Of a stretch of DNA of 34,144 nt, positions 5,836-12,782 are shown in pieces. Positions within the stretch are counted from its first letter, which is position 1; the number at the start of each line of letters is the position of its first letter. The stretch is from a virus. The notes under the pieces were generated by a model. It ran no database searches. It worked only from the letters and a program-made list of their open reading frames with translations, and was not told the origin of the DNA. Location of the stretch: IMG/VR virus record IMGVR_UViG_3300050821_007000, positions 1 to 34,144 of that record. One strand, written 5' to 3'. Position numbers and translations under genes: made by a program.

Positions 5836-7784
5836 TCGTCTTCTTCAGCCCTCCGCCCCGTGCGGGGGGCTTTTTCTTTGAGCCGCGCCCGGCGCTTGGA
5901 CGGCGGACCCTCCAACTCGACCTCGATGGCTTCCCGCGCGAAGAGGCGGTTCATGGCGTTGCGGAACGCCGCCATCGACACGCCGTGGGCGCTGGGGTCT
6001 TGGGCGAAGAGGGTGGGGGCGTAGGTGCTGCTGGGCTGGTGGCTGACGGGGCGACCCTGGGCGGTGAAGCGGGCCAGAAGCTGGAGGAAGAGCGCGTCCA
6101 CCCGGTCGGCCGCGATCTGCCGGTCCAGCGCGTTGATGGTGGTCTCGCCCTCGAGGACGAACGCGCCCGCCTGGTAGCGCACCATCAGGTCGCCTCCGGC
6201 GGGACCGTAGTTCGCCTTCTTCACATGCAGCACGCGCAGATCGGTCGCAGCTGGGGCGGCGTCCTCGCTGGACGGCAGCGCGAGGTAGAGCCTCGAGCGC
6301 ACGGAGTTGTTCCACGCGGTGGAGCCGGAGAGGCCGGAGCCCGACGAGAGCCCCGCCAGGCTGGGGTGGGCGAGGACGATCAGCGATCCGGCGACGGCGA
6401 CGGCGAGGGCGCCCAGCTTGCGATTGAAGGCGCGGACCAGCGCCCGGTCGTTCTCGTTCGCGCCGTAGACATCGGCCAGGCTGTCGATGATGGTCAGCGT
6501 TGGCTGCCAATCGTCCACCATCTCCCTGAACTCGCCCCATCGGTCTGTGTCCTCGAGCGGTCGCCCCGGCTCGCCCAGCACCAGCACCGCGTCCTCGTTC
6601 GCCAGCGGCCAGAGCTTGAGATCCGCGAAGGAGTCGAGGCCGAGACCGTAGTGCAGCGCGATGCGGTCGAGGCGGCGGTGCAGCTCGTCGCGATCATCCT
6701 CGCAACTGACGTACAGCGCCCGCCCGCGGCGCGGCATGAAGCCCAGCCAGCCCAGACCGGCGGCGGTGGCGCAGGCCAGCTGCAAGGCCAGCGTGGACTT
6801 GCCGACGCCCCCGTCCCCGCCCAGCAGCGTGACGGTGTGCGCGGGGACCAGGCCTTCGACATGCCAGACGCGCGGCGGCACCGGGATCGGCGCGAGGATG
6901 TCAGCCGTGAAGGCGGTGGATCTCACGACCAGGGCGCGGCTCTCGCCCGCATCCGGCAGCGCCTCAGTGAGCCCCTCGAGGTCCGCGATCGACTTGCCCT
7001 GGGTATTCAGGAAGTCCGAAACGTCTCCCTTCGGCGGGCAGTCGGCCCAGAGCGCGCCGAGATCCAGCACCCGCACCCGAGCCGCCACCCCGGCCAGCTG
7101 CGCCGCCACCGCCGCCGCGTGGTCGCGCCCGGCCTGGTCGTTGTCGGCGACCACCACGACATCCGCGCCCTTGAAGTGCTGGTTGAGCTCCCGCTTCCAC
7201 TTTCCGGCGCCGCCGGCGTTGGTCGTGGCCGCCAGCCCGGCGGCGCGCAGGCGATCGACATCCTTCTCGCCCTCGCAGATCCAGATCCTCCGGCCCATGC
7301 CGATGTCTTCGATCAGCTCCGGCAGGCGGTAGGGGACCGGCTTGACGCCGCCCAACTTCCACGACCAGCCGCTGGGATCGTTCGGGTCCGGCTTGCGCTG
7401 CACGAAGGCCTTCGGGACCTTGCGCAGCACCTGGCTGAGGAGGGTCCCGTCCGCGTCGGTGTAGGGGTAGGTGGCGCTGAAGTGCGAGCCGCCGCCGTTC
7501 AGCTTGGGCTTCGGCACCTCGTTCGGGTACTCCTGCCGCAGCCACCGCCAGGCCGCGTCGTGGTCGCCGGGCAGCTGCACCTCGACCAGGCGGACGACGC
7601 CGCCGCCCTCCTTGCCCTCGTTGTCGAAGAAGACGCCCTTCTCGAGGTCGACCGCCAAGCTACCGTTGGTGCCCCAGCGCAGGATCTTCGGCGTGGAGAG
7701 TCGCGGGTTCGGATCGCCGAGGAAGTGCCGGGCGACGGGCTCTATGAGGGAGCGGAGTTCGGGTTCACCAAGGGGGGCGGGCAC
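5832..7784 (-). CDS. Toprim primase / RepA-like replicative helicase
   Basis: 650-aa replication protein with a GTG start. Residues about 30-70 (R-W-G-T-N-G-S-L-A-V-D-L then F-D-N-E-G-K-E-G-G-G) look like a degenerate primase N-terminus without zinc cysteines. A Toprim domain follows, with E171-G-E-K-D and D214-N-D-Q-A-G-R. The second half is a RepA/DnaB-type AAA_25 motor: Walker A G322-G-D-G-G-V-G-K-S-T, Walker B L-T-I-I-D-S-L. The last 70 residues are basic. It should prime and unwind DNA at the phage fork. Such two-domain proteins are common in phages without separate DnaG/DnaB. It lies 27 nt downstream of the RuvC-like gene in the same leftward operon; the stop overlaps that of the convergent gene. 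Confidence 0.9.
   Translation of the reverse strand: MPAPLGEPELRSLIEPVARHFLGDPNPRLSTPKILRWGTNGSLAVDLEKGVFFDNEGKEGGGVVRLVEVQLPGDHDAAWRWLRQEYPNEVPKPKLNGGGSHFSATYPYTDADGTLLSQVLRKVPKAFVQRKPDPNDPSGWSWKLGGVKPVPYRLPELIEDIGMGRRIWICEGEKDVDRLRAAGLAATTNAGGAGKWKRELNQHFKGADVVVVADNDQAGRDHAAAVAAQLAGVAARVRVLDLGALWADCPPKGDVSDFLNTQGKSIADLEGLTEALPDAGESRALVVRSTAFTADILAPIPVPPRVWHVEGLVPAHTVTLLGGDGGVGKSTLALQLACATAAGLGWLGFMPRRGRALYVSCEDDRDELHRRLDRIALHYGLGLDSFADLKLWPLANEDAVLVLGEPGRPLEDTDRWGEFREMVDDWQPTLTIIDSLADVYGANENDRALVRAFNRKLGALAVAVAGSLIVLAHPSLAGLSSGSGLSGSTAWNNSVRSRLYLALPSSEDAAPAATDLRVLHVKKANYGPAGGDLMVRYQAGAFVLEGETTINALDRQIAADRVDALFLQLLARFTAQGRPVSHQPSSTYAPTLFAQDPSAHGVSMAAFRNAMNRLFAREAIEVELEGPPSKRRARLKEKAPRTGRRAEEDD
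5848..5879 (+). terminator. Rho-independent terminator of left operon
   Basis: The 9-bp stem GCCCTCCGC (5848-5856) / GCGGGGGGC (5862-5870), with one T-G wobble, closes a 5-nt loop and is followed by TTTTTCTTT on the + strand. It is a textbook intrinsic terminator for the rightward operon ending at 5835. It lies inside the 3' coding end of the convergent primase-helicase gene. Confidence 0.85.
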
Positions 7785-7811
7785 GGCCCACCTCCGGGCG
7801 ACCTCCCGTTG

Positions 7812-8303
7812 TCAGCATGGCGCCACCTCGCGGTGGAGGCCGCAGTCGCCGATCAGCGACGCTTCAGCGCGGTCGATGTTGGTCTTGTGGGCGAATCGCC
7901 CCGCGTGGGCAGGCCAGCGGGCGATCGCCTTCGTCCTCGCGACATCCTTGTTTTCTTTGCCTGGCGGGACGCCCGCGTGCCGCTTCCAGACGGGTGGAGT
8001 GAGGAAGATTATGGGCAGATCGTAGGCGCCGGCGATGCCCTCGATGACCCCCCGGCAACGACCAAAGCTGAAGGCTTGCATGACACCATCGGTGGGGCGC
8101 GAAGCAACGAACTCGCAGAATATCCGACCAGCTTGTGACTTCGCAATGATCTCGGCAAGCAGCGGGGCGTTGGTTATCTTTCGTCCATTAGGTTCTTGGG
8201 TCCACGGCATGTCGTAGACCTCGATCAATTCCCCCGAACTAGTCAGTACCGCGATGGCTCCTTGAGCGCCGGGATCAATACCAAGAACACAACTGGTCGC
8301 CAT
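7812..8303 (-). CDS. RuvC-like Holliday-junction resolvase
   Basis: 163-aa RNase H-fold nuclease of the RuvC type. The first strand G-I-D10-P-G-A-Q-G-A-I-A-V, the second acidic site I-F-C-E64-F-V, the helix F-S-F-G-R-C-R-G-V-I-E-G and the C-terminal D144-R-A-E147-A give the full catalytic acidic set. Length is typical of phage RuvC-like resolvases. It should cut branched DNA during replication-recombination or before packaging. It starts 27 nt upstream of the primase-helicase and is read with it. A copy of the 29-bp regulatory motif lies 24 nt upstream of its ATG. Confidence 0.88.
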   Translation of the reverse strand: MATSCVLGIDPGAQGAIAVLTSSGELIEVYDMPWTQEPNGRKITNAPLLAEIIAKSQAGRIFCEFVASRPTDGVMQAFSFGRCRGVIEGIAGAYDLPIIFLTPPVWKRHAGVPPGKENKDVARTKAIARWPAHAGRFAHKTNIDRAEASLIGDCGLHREVAPC

Positions 8304-8326
8304 AGCTTGACCGTCCCATCAACGCT

Positions 8327-8355
8327 GACAAGTTGCGCTTGACAACGAACGTAAG
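8327..8355 (-). promoter_or_regulatory. Regulatory motif copy 2, upstream of resolvase-primase operon
   Basis: Read on the - strand: CTTACG-N6-GTCAAG-N5-CTTGTC, with the same spacing as the copies at 2519, 8653 and 18272. It lies between the Cro-like gene stop (8366) and the resolvase start (8303). A further CTTGAC hexamer occurs on the + strand at 8306-8311. Position suits control of the replication operon; the binding protein is unknown, the CI-like or Cro-like product being the obvious candidates. Confidence 0.5.
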
Positions 8356-8365
8356 GGGATACAAC

Positions 8366-8611
8366 TCACTCTGCGGCAGCGTCGCTGGTCGGCGCGTCGT
8401 AAAGGTCAGGACGAAGTCGCCACGGAGGGATGCCGGTGATGTCCGATAGCTTCCTCACCCACTCAGCTGGAACCGCGCGCCAGCCCGCGATGGCTTGGCG
8501 CGAGATTCCTAGCTCCCGTCCGATCTCCGCGAGGTTGTGGTTGTGGAGTTCAGCCACCGCTTCGCGAGCGATCTCGGAGGGAGTGCCGATGCGCTTCGCC
8601 ATAGCGACCAC
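8366..8611 (-). CDS. Cro-like / YdaS-like HTH regulator
   Basis: 81-aa protein from GTG 8611 (78 aa if from ATG 8602). The GTG has AAGG about 5 nt upstream, so I prefer it. The core L-A-E-I-G-R-E-L-G-I-S-R-Q-A-I-A-G-W-R-A-V-P-A-E-W-V, then L-S-D-I-T-G-I-P-P-W-R-L-R-P-D-L-Y is the Cro/YdaS-type helix-turn-helix followed by its P-x-x-L-R-P-D ending. It is divergent from the CI-like gene at 8687, the classic immunity arrangement, and reads towards the replication genes. It probably represses the repressor promoter and favours lytic growth; this is inference from family and position. Confidence 0.82.
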   Translation of the reverse strand: MVAMAKRIGTPSEIAREAVAELHNHNLAEIGRELGISRQAIAGWRAVPAEWVRKLSDITGIPPWRLRPDLYDAPTSDAAAE

Positions 8612-8652
8612 TACTGCCTTGAACGCTGCCGCCCCTAGGCACTGTCCACCCG

Positions 8653-8681
8653 CTTACCAAAAGCGTCAAGTTGGGCCTGTC
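8653..8681 (+). promoter_or_regulatory. Regulatory motif copy 3, between cro-like and repressor genes
   Basis: CTTACC (8653-8658)-N6-GTCAAG (8665-8670)-N5-CCTGTC (8676-8681). It ends only 5 nt before the repressor ATG at 8687. On the - strand the dyad contains TTGACG, a possible -35 for the Cro-like gene with GACAGT 17 bp further. A repressor bound here would therefore occlude both its own start region and the divergent promoter. Confidence 0.55.
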
Positions 8682-8686
8682 CCCGC

Positions 8687-9268
8687 ATGACCAAGGCCGA
8701 CCAACGCCTCACCATCGGCGACCGCATCGCCATCGCCCGCGAGAAGTACGGGCTGACCCAAGCGAAGCTGGGCGCGAACCTGAAGGTGTCGCGCGCGGCG
8801 GTCAGCCAGTACGAGAAAGACTTGATCCGGCCACGCCCGGAAATCTTCGACATGCTGGCCGAACTCTTCAATGCCGACCCCGAATGGTTCGAGCGCGGCA
8901 AGGGCCGGGCGCCGCAGGCGCACGACGCCCCGGTGACGATCCCAGAGATCAACGTGGCCAACGTGACCCACCGCCTCGCCGATCCGCGCGAGGCGGGCAA
9001 CGGGCGCTTCTGGCAGGTCCCGCGCGCCGCCTTCAGCGGCGTCGACATCTCCCCGGATCACATGGTGACGATCCAGGCGCCCAACCCGGTCGGGTCGATC
9101 CAAGCGGGTGACAGCGTTGTGATCGACACCCGGCGCCGCAAGGGCGAGGGCATCTTCCTTGTGCTGGATGTCGCCACGCGCTGCCCGGAACTTCGCCGCT
9201 ACGATGGGCGCAAGCCCGACAGGTCGCAGATCGTCGGGCGCGCGGCTGGCCACTTCAGCGTCCTCTAG
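8687..9268 (+). CDS. CI-like phage repressor (XRE + S24-like domain)
   Basis: 193-aa repressor. Residues about 9-65 form an XRE helix-turn-helix (I-A-R-E-K-Y-G-L-T-Q-A-K-L-G then V-S-R-A-A-V-S-Q-Y-E-K). The C-terminal part (about 105-193; W-Q-V-P-R-A-A-F, D-H-M-V-T-I-Q-A-P, G-D-S-V-V-I-D-T, G-E-G-I-F-L-V) resembles the S24/LexA dimerisation domain. The nucleophile motif expected near residues 123-130 (G-D-S-M) is replaced by S-P-D-H-M, and no catalytic Lys context is evident, so self-cleavage is doubtful. There is no clear Shine-Dalgarno and the motif at 8653-8681 nearly touches the ATG, suggesting a leaderless transcript. It should maintain lysogeny by binding operators in this region. Confidence 0.85.
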   Translation: MTKADQRLTIGDRIAIAREKYGLTQAKLGANLKVSRAAVSQYEKDLIRPRPEIFDMLAELFNADPEWFERGKGRAPQAHDAPVTIPEINVANVTHRLADPREAGNGRFWQVPRAAFSGVDISPDHMVTIQAPNPVGSIQAGDSVVIDTRRRKGEGIFLVLDVATRCPELRRYDGRKPDRSQIVGRAAGHFSVL

Positions 9269-9287
9269 CCTACCCGAAATGGGTAGG
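9269..9287 (+). terminator. Hairpin after the repressor gene
   Basis: CCTACCC (9269-9275) and GGGTAGG (9281-9287) form a perfect 7-bp inverted repeat around GAAAT directly after the repressor stop codon. No T tract follows, so it could be a weak terminator, an mRNA 3' stabiliser or an operator. Confidence 0.4.
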
Positions 9288-9338
9288 GTCGGGCCGGGAT
9301 CGTAGCGGTTGCGTTCCTGCGGCCAAACGCAATGTGGG

Positions 9339-9380
9339 CTTGACGATTTTCCAACTTGGTACTTACCCTAGGCGTAAAGC
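9339..9380 (+). promoter_or_regulatory. Candidate promoter/operator before the recombination operon
   Basis: TTGACG (9340-9345) is a good -35 element; -10 candidates lie at 9363-9369 (TTACCC or TACCCT, spacer 17-18). Overlapping this, CTTACC (9362-9367)-N6-GTAAAG (9374-9379) is a degenerate dyad resembling the first two elements of the 29-bp motif, without the third. The gene at 9428 follows after a leader of about 50 nt. Otherwise the 159-bp gap holds only the hairpin at 9269-9287. Confidence 0.4.
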
Positions 9381-9427
9381 GCAGGTGAGGGCGTGAGGAG
9401 ACGAACCGGGTAAAGGGGGGCGTCATC

Positions 9428-9673
9428 ATGCCCAAGCCGGATTGGGAAGCCATCGCCACCATCCAGCGCCAGACCGATTGGGTCACGCGCCAGGCAGCGA
9501 TCAAGATCGCCGAACTAGGCGGGGCCGACGCGGTCAGCGGGTTCCTCAGCAACAGCGTCTGCAACCTGATCGCCATCGCCTCCGTCGAGCAGGGCAAGGA
9601 GCGCGCCATCGAGCTGATGGTGCACGGCTTCCAGACTGCTGAGGCCTTTGTCGAAGACCAGCTGACCGGGTGA
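9428..9673 (+). CDS. Hypothetical small protein upstream of YqaJ exonuclease
   Basis: 81-aa protein, first gene of the rightward operon, with a G-rich Shine-Dalgarno (AAAGGGGGGCG) before ATG. The sequence is mostly helical, with a central A-D-A-V-S-G-F-L-S-N-S-V-C-N-L-I-A-I-A-S segment that looks like a buried helix pair, and an acidic C-terminus. No family recognised. Its place directly before the YqaJ nuclease (4 nt gap) suggests a role in early recombination or its regulation, as inference. Confidence 0.65.
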   Translation: MPKPDWEAIATIQRQTDWVTRQAAIKIAELGGADAVSGFLSNSVCNLIAIASVEQGKERAIELMVHGFQTAEAFVEDQLTG

Positions 9674-9677
9674 GGTC

Positions 9678-10568
9678 GTGGACGACACGCTCGGCAACGC
9701 CGGGACGCCCGAAGAGCGTCGCACCGGCCTAGGCGGCTCAGACGCCGCCGCCGCCCTCGGCCTCTCGCCCTGGCAGTCGCCGTTCGACCTCTGGGAAGAG
9801 AAGACCGGGCTGGCGCCGCCGGTCGAACAGAACGAGCCGATGCTCTGGGGCAAACTGCTCGAGGACACCATCCGGCGCGAGTACGCCCGCCGCACCGGGC
9901 TCGAGGTCACCTACCGCAAGGACATGATCCGCCACCCGGCGCGCCCGTGGATGTTCGCGCACCTGGACGGCGAGATCGCGCCGCAGCGCAAGATCCTCGA
10001 GGTGAAGACCGCCCGCGACGCGCGCGGCTGGGGCGAGCCGGAGAGCGACGACATCCCGCGGCACTACCTCATCCAGATCCACCACTGCCTGGCGGTGACC
10101 GGCGCCGAGGCCTGCGATGTCGCGGCGCTGATCGGCGGTCAGGACTTCCGCATCTACCAGGTCGCCCGCGACCGCGAGATCGAAGAGCAGCTGATCGATG
10201 GCGAGGCGGCGTTCTGGGAGTCGGTGACCGAGGGGGTGCCCCCGGCGCCCTCGACGCTGGCCGACGCGATGAAGCGGTGGGGTCACTTCAAGGCCGAGGG
10301 CCACACCGTGGCTGAAGCGGACGAGCAGCGCGCCGTCGACATCCTGCGCCGCAGCCACCAGCTGCGCCACGAGCTCGACGCGGCCGAAGAGAGCGCCAAG
10401 CTCACCCTGATGCGCGCGCTCAGCGAGCGGGCCGACACCCTCGTCAACGCCTACGGCGAGGTGCTGGCGACTTGGAAATTGGACGGAGGCCGCAAGGCCT
10501 ACAGCGTGGCCGCGCGCGAGCCCTCGCGTCGGCTGCTCATCAAGAACTTGGAGTTGGTGGATGTCTGA
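9678..10568 (+). CDS. YqaJ-type (lambda Exo-like) exonuclease
   Basis: 296-aa PD-(D/E)XK exonuclease from a GTG start. The N-terminal L-G-G-S-D22-A-A-A-A-L-G-L-S-P-W block, the E62 of L-L-E-D, D97 of A-H-L-D-G and I-L-E108-V-K110 are the YqaJ/lambda-Exo catalytic residues in order, followed by the H-Y-L-I-Q-I-H-H-C-L region. It should degrade one strand of double-stranded ends to give 3' overhangs for annealing. Residues after about 195 form an additional helical tail. The stop overlaps the start of the next gene by 8 nt, as expected for an exonuclease/annealing-protein pair. Confidence 0.9.
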   Translation: MDDTLGNAGTPEERRTGLGGSDAAAALGLSPWQSPFDLWEEKTGLAPPVEQNEPMLWGKLLEDTIRREYARRTGLEVTYRKDMIRHPARPWMFAHLDGEIAPQRKILEVKTARDARGWGEPESDDIPRHYLIQIHHCLAVTGAEACDVAALIGGQDFRIYQVARDREIEEQLIDGEAAFWESVTEGVPPAPSTLADAMKRWGHFKAEGHTVAEADEQRAVDILRRSHQLRHELDAAEESAKLTLMRALSERADTLVNAYGEVLATWKLDGGRKAYSVAAREPSRRLLIKNLELVDV

Positions 10569-11649
10569 CATCGAAAACATGGTCGGCGGCATTGCGGCGA
10601 GTACGGGGGGGGTCGTCGTCGCCAGCCCGTTCGGCGAACCGGCCGGGGCGCCGCAGGAGCGGTCGGCCAACGTCGAGATCGCGGCCGCCCGCGAGATCGC
10701 CGAGGTGCAGGCGCACATCATCATGGCGCACCGCATGCCCCGCGATCAGATGCGCGCGATGGACCGGATCCTCCAGGCCTGCACCCGGCCGACGCTGGCG
10801 CAGAGCGCGCTGTACTCCTACTCGCGCGGCGGCACCGAGATCACCGGCCCGTCGATCCGCCTGGCCGAGGTGCTGGCCCAGAACTGGGGCAACCTGAAGT
10901 TCGGCTGGCGCGAGGTGGAGCGCAAGCCCGCCGAGAAGGACACGGTGACCGGCCGCTGGCGCCCTGGGCGCAGCACCGTCTCGACCTACTGCACCGACCT
11001 CGAGACGAACGTGACCGACGAGCGCAGCTTCCAGATGATGCATGAGCGCTCGACGCGCCAGGGCAAGTACGCGCTTGACGACGACCGCGACATCTACGAG
11101 GCGGCGGCCAACCAGGCCGCGCGGCGCATGCGCGCCTGCATCCTGGCGATCATCCCCGGCGACATCGCGGAGGCGGCGCAGGATCAGTGCGAGGCGACGA
11201 TGCTCGCCAAGGCCGACACCTCGCCGGAGGCGGTCGGCAAGCTGGTCGAGGCGTTCGGCAAGTTCGGGGTGACCAAGGATCAGATCGAGCAGCGCATCCA
11301 GCGCCGCCTCGACTCCATCCGCCCGGCTCAGGTCGTCCAGCTCCGCAAGGTCTGGAAGAGCCTGGACGATGGCATGAGCGTGCCGGGCGACTGGTTCCAG
11401 CCCAAGCCCGCGCCCGAAGGCGAACAGGCGCCGCCTGAGCCTGAGGCCAAGGGCAGCGAGGGGCTGAAGCAGCAGCTGGCGCGCCCCCAGCGCGGTGCCC
11501 GCACTGCGGCGCCGCCCAGCCCTACGCCGGACTCTGCCACGCCTGCGTCGCCCGCTTCGCCGGAGCAGACGGCCTCTGGCCAGCCAGAGCCCGACGCGCC
11601 GTCGAGCGGTGGCGAACTGCCGCTGCGTGAGCCCGGCGAGGAAGGCTGA
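10561..11649 (+). CDS. Phage recombination protein, probable single-strand annealing partner of YqaJ
   Basis: 362-aa protein of a conserved phage family I recognise by sequence pattern (H-R-M-P-R-D-Q then M-D-R-I-L-Q-A-C-T-R-P, Y-S-Y-S-R-G-G-T-E-I-T-G-P-S-I-R-L-A-E, N-Q-A-A-R-R-M-R-A-C-I-L-A-I-I-P-G-D) but whose biochemistry I do not know. The conserved core spans about 30-275. The last 80 residues are Pro/Ala/Glu-rich and probably disordered. The 8-nt overlap with the YqaJ gene matches the usual exonuclease-annealing protein pairing (as Exo-Bet or RecE-RecT), but the core does not show obvious RecT, Erf or Rad52 motifs. Annealing activity is inferred from context. Confidence 0.7.
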   Translation: MSDIENMVGGIAASTGGVVVASPFGEPAGAPQERSANVEIAAAREIAEVQAHIIMAHRMPRDQMRAMDRILQACTRPTLAQSALYSYSRGGTEITGPSIRLAEVLAQNWGNLKFGWREVERKPAEKDTVTGRWRPGRSTVSTYCTDLETNVTDERSFQMMHERSTRQGKYALDDDRDIYEAAANQAARRMRACILAIIPGDIAEAAQDQCEATMLAKADTSPEAVGKLVEAFGKFGVTKDQIEQRIQRRLDSIRPAQVVQLRKVWKSLDDGMSVPGDWFQPKPAPEGEQAPPEPEAKGSEGLKQQLARPQRGARTAAPPSPTPDSATPASPASPEQTASGQPEPDAPSSGGELPLREPGEEG

Positions 11650-11843
11650 TGCGCCAGGTGCGCTCCGTCGCGGTCGAGGCGGTGATCGCCGCCAGCAAAG
11701 GCGTGAAGCCGCCCGGCCCGCTGGACCGCCTGGCCGCTTGGATCATGGGCCTGAGTCGTTCCATCGAGACAAACAGCCCCCACTGGATCTCGATGCCGGG
11801 GCGAGAGCCCCGGGGGCCCGCCAACTCAGAGCGCTCGCGATGA
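11649..11843 (+). CDS. Hypothetical small protein
   Basis: 64-aa protein whose ATG overlaps the preceding stop (TGATG). It is basic, with a possible amphipathic helix (LDRLAAWIMGLSRSIET) and a disordered C-terminus. It overlaps the next ATG at 11840 by 4 nt. No family recognised; overlap at both ends supports translation. Confidence 0.5.
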   Translation: MRQVRSVAVEAVIAASKGVKPPGPLDRLAAWIMGLSRSIETNSPHWISMPGREPRGPANSERSR

Positions 11844-12034
11844 GCGTCACCGTCTCGCTCTCCGACCAGATCAAGTGCGCCAAGCGCGAGCTGGCGATGC
11901 GCGAGCGCCTCTATCCGAAGCGGGTGCGCGAGGGGAGCATGAAGCGCGAGGCGGCCGACTACGAACTCGCCTCCATGAAGGCGATCGTCGACAGCCTCGA
12001 GGCGCTGCTCAGCGTGCAGGCGGTGTGGCTATGA
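11840..12034 (+). CDS. Small coiled-coil protein
   Basis: 64-aa protein starting at ATG 11840 and coupled to both neighbours by 4-nt overlaps. The sequence is almost entirely helical with charged heptads: Q-I-K-C-A-K-R-E-L-A-M-R-E-R-L-Y-P-K-R-V, then M-K-R-E-A-A-D-Y-E-L-A-S-M-K-A-I-V-D-S-L-E. This pattern is common in small early-phage proteins. Function unknown. Confidence 0.65.
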   Translation: MSVTVSLSDQIKCAKRELAMRERLYPKRVREGSMKREAADYELASMKAIVDSLEALLSVQAVWL

Positions 12035-12216
12035 CCACGAACCTTCGGAGCATCTACGCCGCATCGGCCAAGCGGGCCGACGACCACGAACTGCTGCGCC
12101 TGGTCACCACGCTCGAGGCCGAGCCTGAAGGCGACCCGCACATCGCGCAGGCGCTGGAGGTGTTCACTGGGGAGGCGCAGCGGCGCGGCCTGCTGGGCCG
12201 GGAGCGGCTCGCGTGA
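12031..12216 (+). CDS. Hypothetical small helical protein
   Basis: 61-aa protein, ATG overlapping the previous stop. A helix (IYAASAKRADDHELLRLVTTLEAE) and a second (HIAQALEVFTGEAQRRGL) are predicted by composition. No recognised family. Overlaps the following GTG start by 4 nt. Confidence 0.55.
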   Translation: MTTNLRSIYAASAKRADDHELLRLVTTLEAEPEGDPHIAQALEVFTGEAQRRGLLGRERLA

Positions 12217-12443
12217 CGGGCGCCGCGCACGACCTGACCAGGGCTGAAGCGCCGTGGACCGAGAGCGAGGTCGCCAATCTGGCGGCTTGGCAGTCCTGCG
12301 GGTGGGTCCACCCCTACACCTGCCTGAACCACCACACCCTGACGCCGACCGTCCACGGGTGGGTCTGCGGCGCCTGCGACTACACCCAGCGCTGGTGCTG
12401 GCGACCGATGCTGGGCGGCCCGCCGCCGGAGCCGAAACTATGA
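12213..12443 (+). CDS. Small zinc-ribbon-like protein
   Basis: 76-aa protein from a GTG overlapping the preceding stop. The pattern H33-P-Y-T-C37-x2-H40, H41 and, after G-W, C52-G-A-C55-D-Y-T-Q-R-W matches a recurring family of small phage/host proteins with one zinc site (H-P-x-T-C ... G-W-x-C-x2-C-x-Y-x-Q). Probably binds a single zinc; nucleic-acid or protein binding is likely but unproven. Ends with a Pro-rich tail overlapping the next ATG. Confidence 0.65.
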   Translation: MTGAAHDLTRAEAPWTESEVANLAAWQSCGWVHPYTCLNHHTLTPTVHGWVCGACDYTQRWCWRPMLGGPPPEPKL

Positions 12444-12622
12444 CCGCCTGGCCGCTGCACTACCCGCCGGCGACGCACGTCCACCTCGAGGACGGTCATG
12501 TCTACCGGATCGACGCGCTGAGCTTGGAGGAGGCGCGCCGGGTGATCGTGCGGCTCTGCGACGACCTCGAGGTCGAGCGCCAGAAGAAGGACACCAGCGA
12601 TGGCTTTCGACCTGGCGTGTGA
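12440..12622 (+). CDS. Hypothetical small protein
   Basis: 60-aa protein, ATG overlapping the previous stop by 4 nt. A beta-hairpin (THVHLEDGHVYRIDAL) is followed by a helix (LEEARRVIVRLCDDLEVERQKK). No family recognised. The next gene starts inside it, 23 nt before its stop. Confidence 0.55.
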   Translation: MTAWPLHYPPATHVHLEDGHVYRIDALSLEEARRVIVRLCDDLEVERQKKDTSDGFRPGV

Positions 12623-12779
12623 AGACCTCGCCGAGATGTTCCTCGACGACGGGCCGATGCGCGCCCTGCTGGCCGCGCGCGGCTACAGCATCAGCCAGAT
12701 CGACGCCCTGCGCCCGAAGCTGGCCCAGCACATCCAAGACGCGGTCGAGGATTGGTTCTCGCTGCTGGAGGACGAGTAG
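12600..12779 (+). CDS. Small acidic helical protein
   Basis: 59-aa protein starting at ATG 12600 (MAFDLACEDLAEMFLDDG) and ending at TAG 12777-12779, three nt before the next ATG. Strongly acidic and helical, with Y-S-I-S-Q-I-D-A-L-R-P-K-L-A-Q-H-I-Q-D-A-V-E-D-W-F near the C-terminus. It was found by translating the gap between two well-supported genes, where it is the only sensible frame. Function unknown; DNA mimicry is conceivable from the charge but not shown. Confidence 0.55.
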   Translation: MAFDLACEDLAEMFLDDGPMRALLAARGYSISQIDALRPKLAQHIQDAVEDWFSLLEDE

Positions 12780-12782
12780 GTC

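Noticed and set aside
5985-8138. Long + strand frame opposite the primase-helicase and resolvase genes
   Set aside because: It covers two well-supported - strand genes that show catalytic motifs; composition is atypical.
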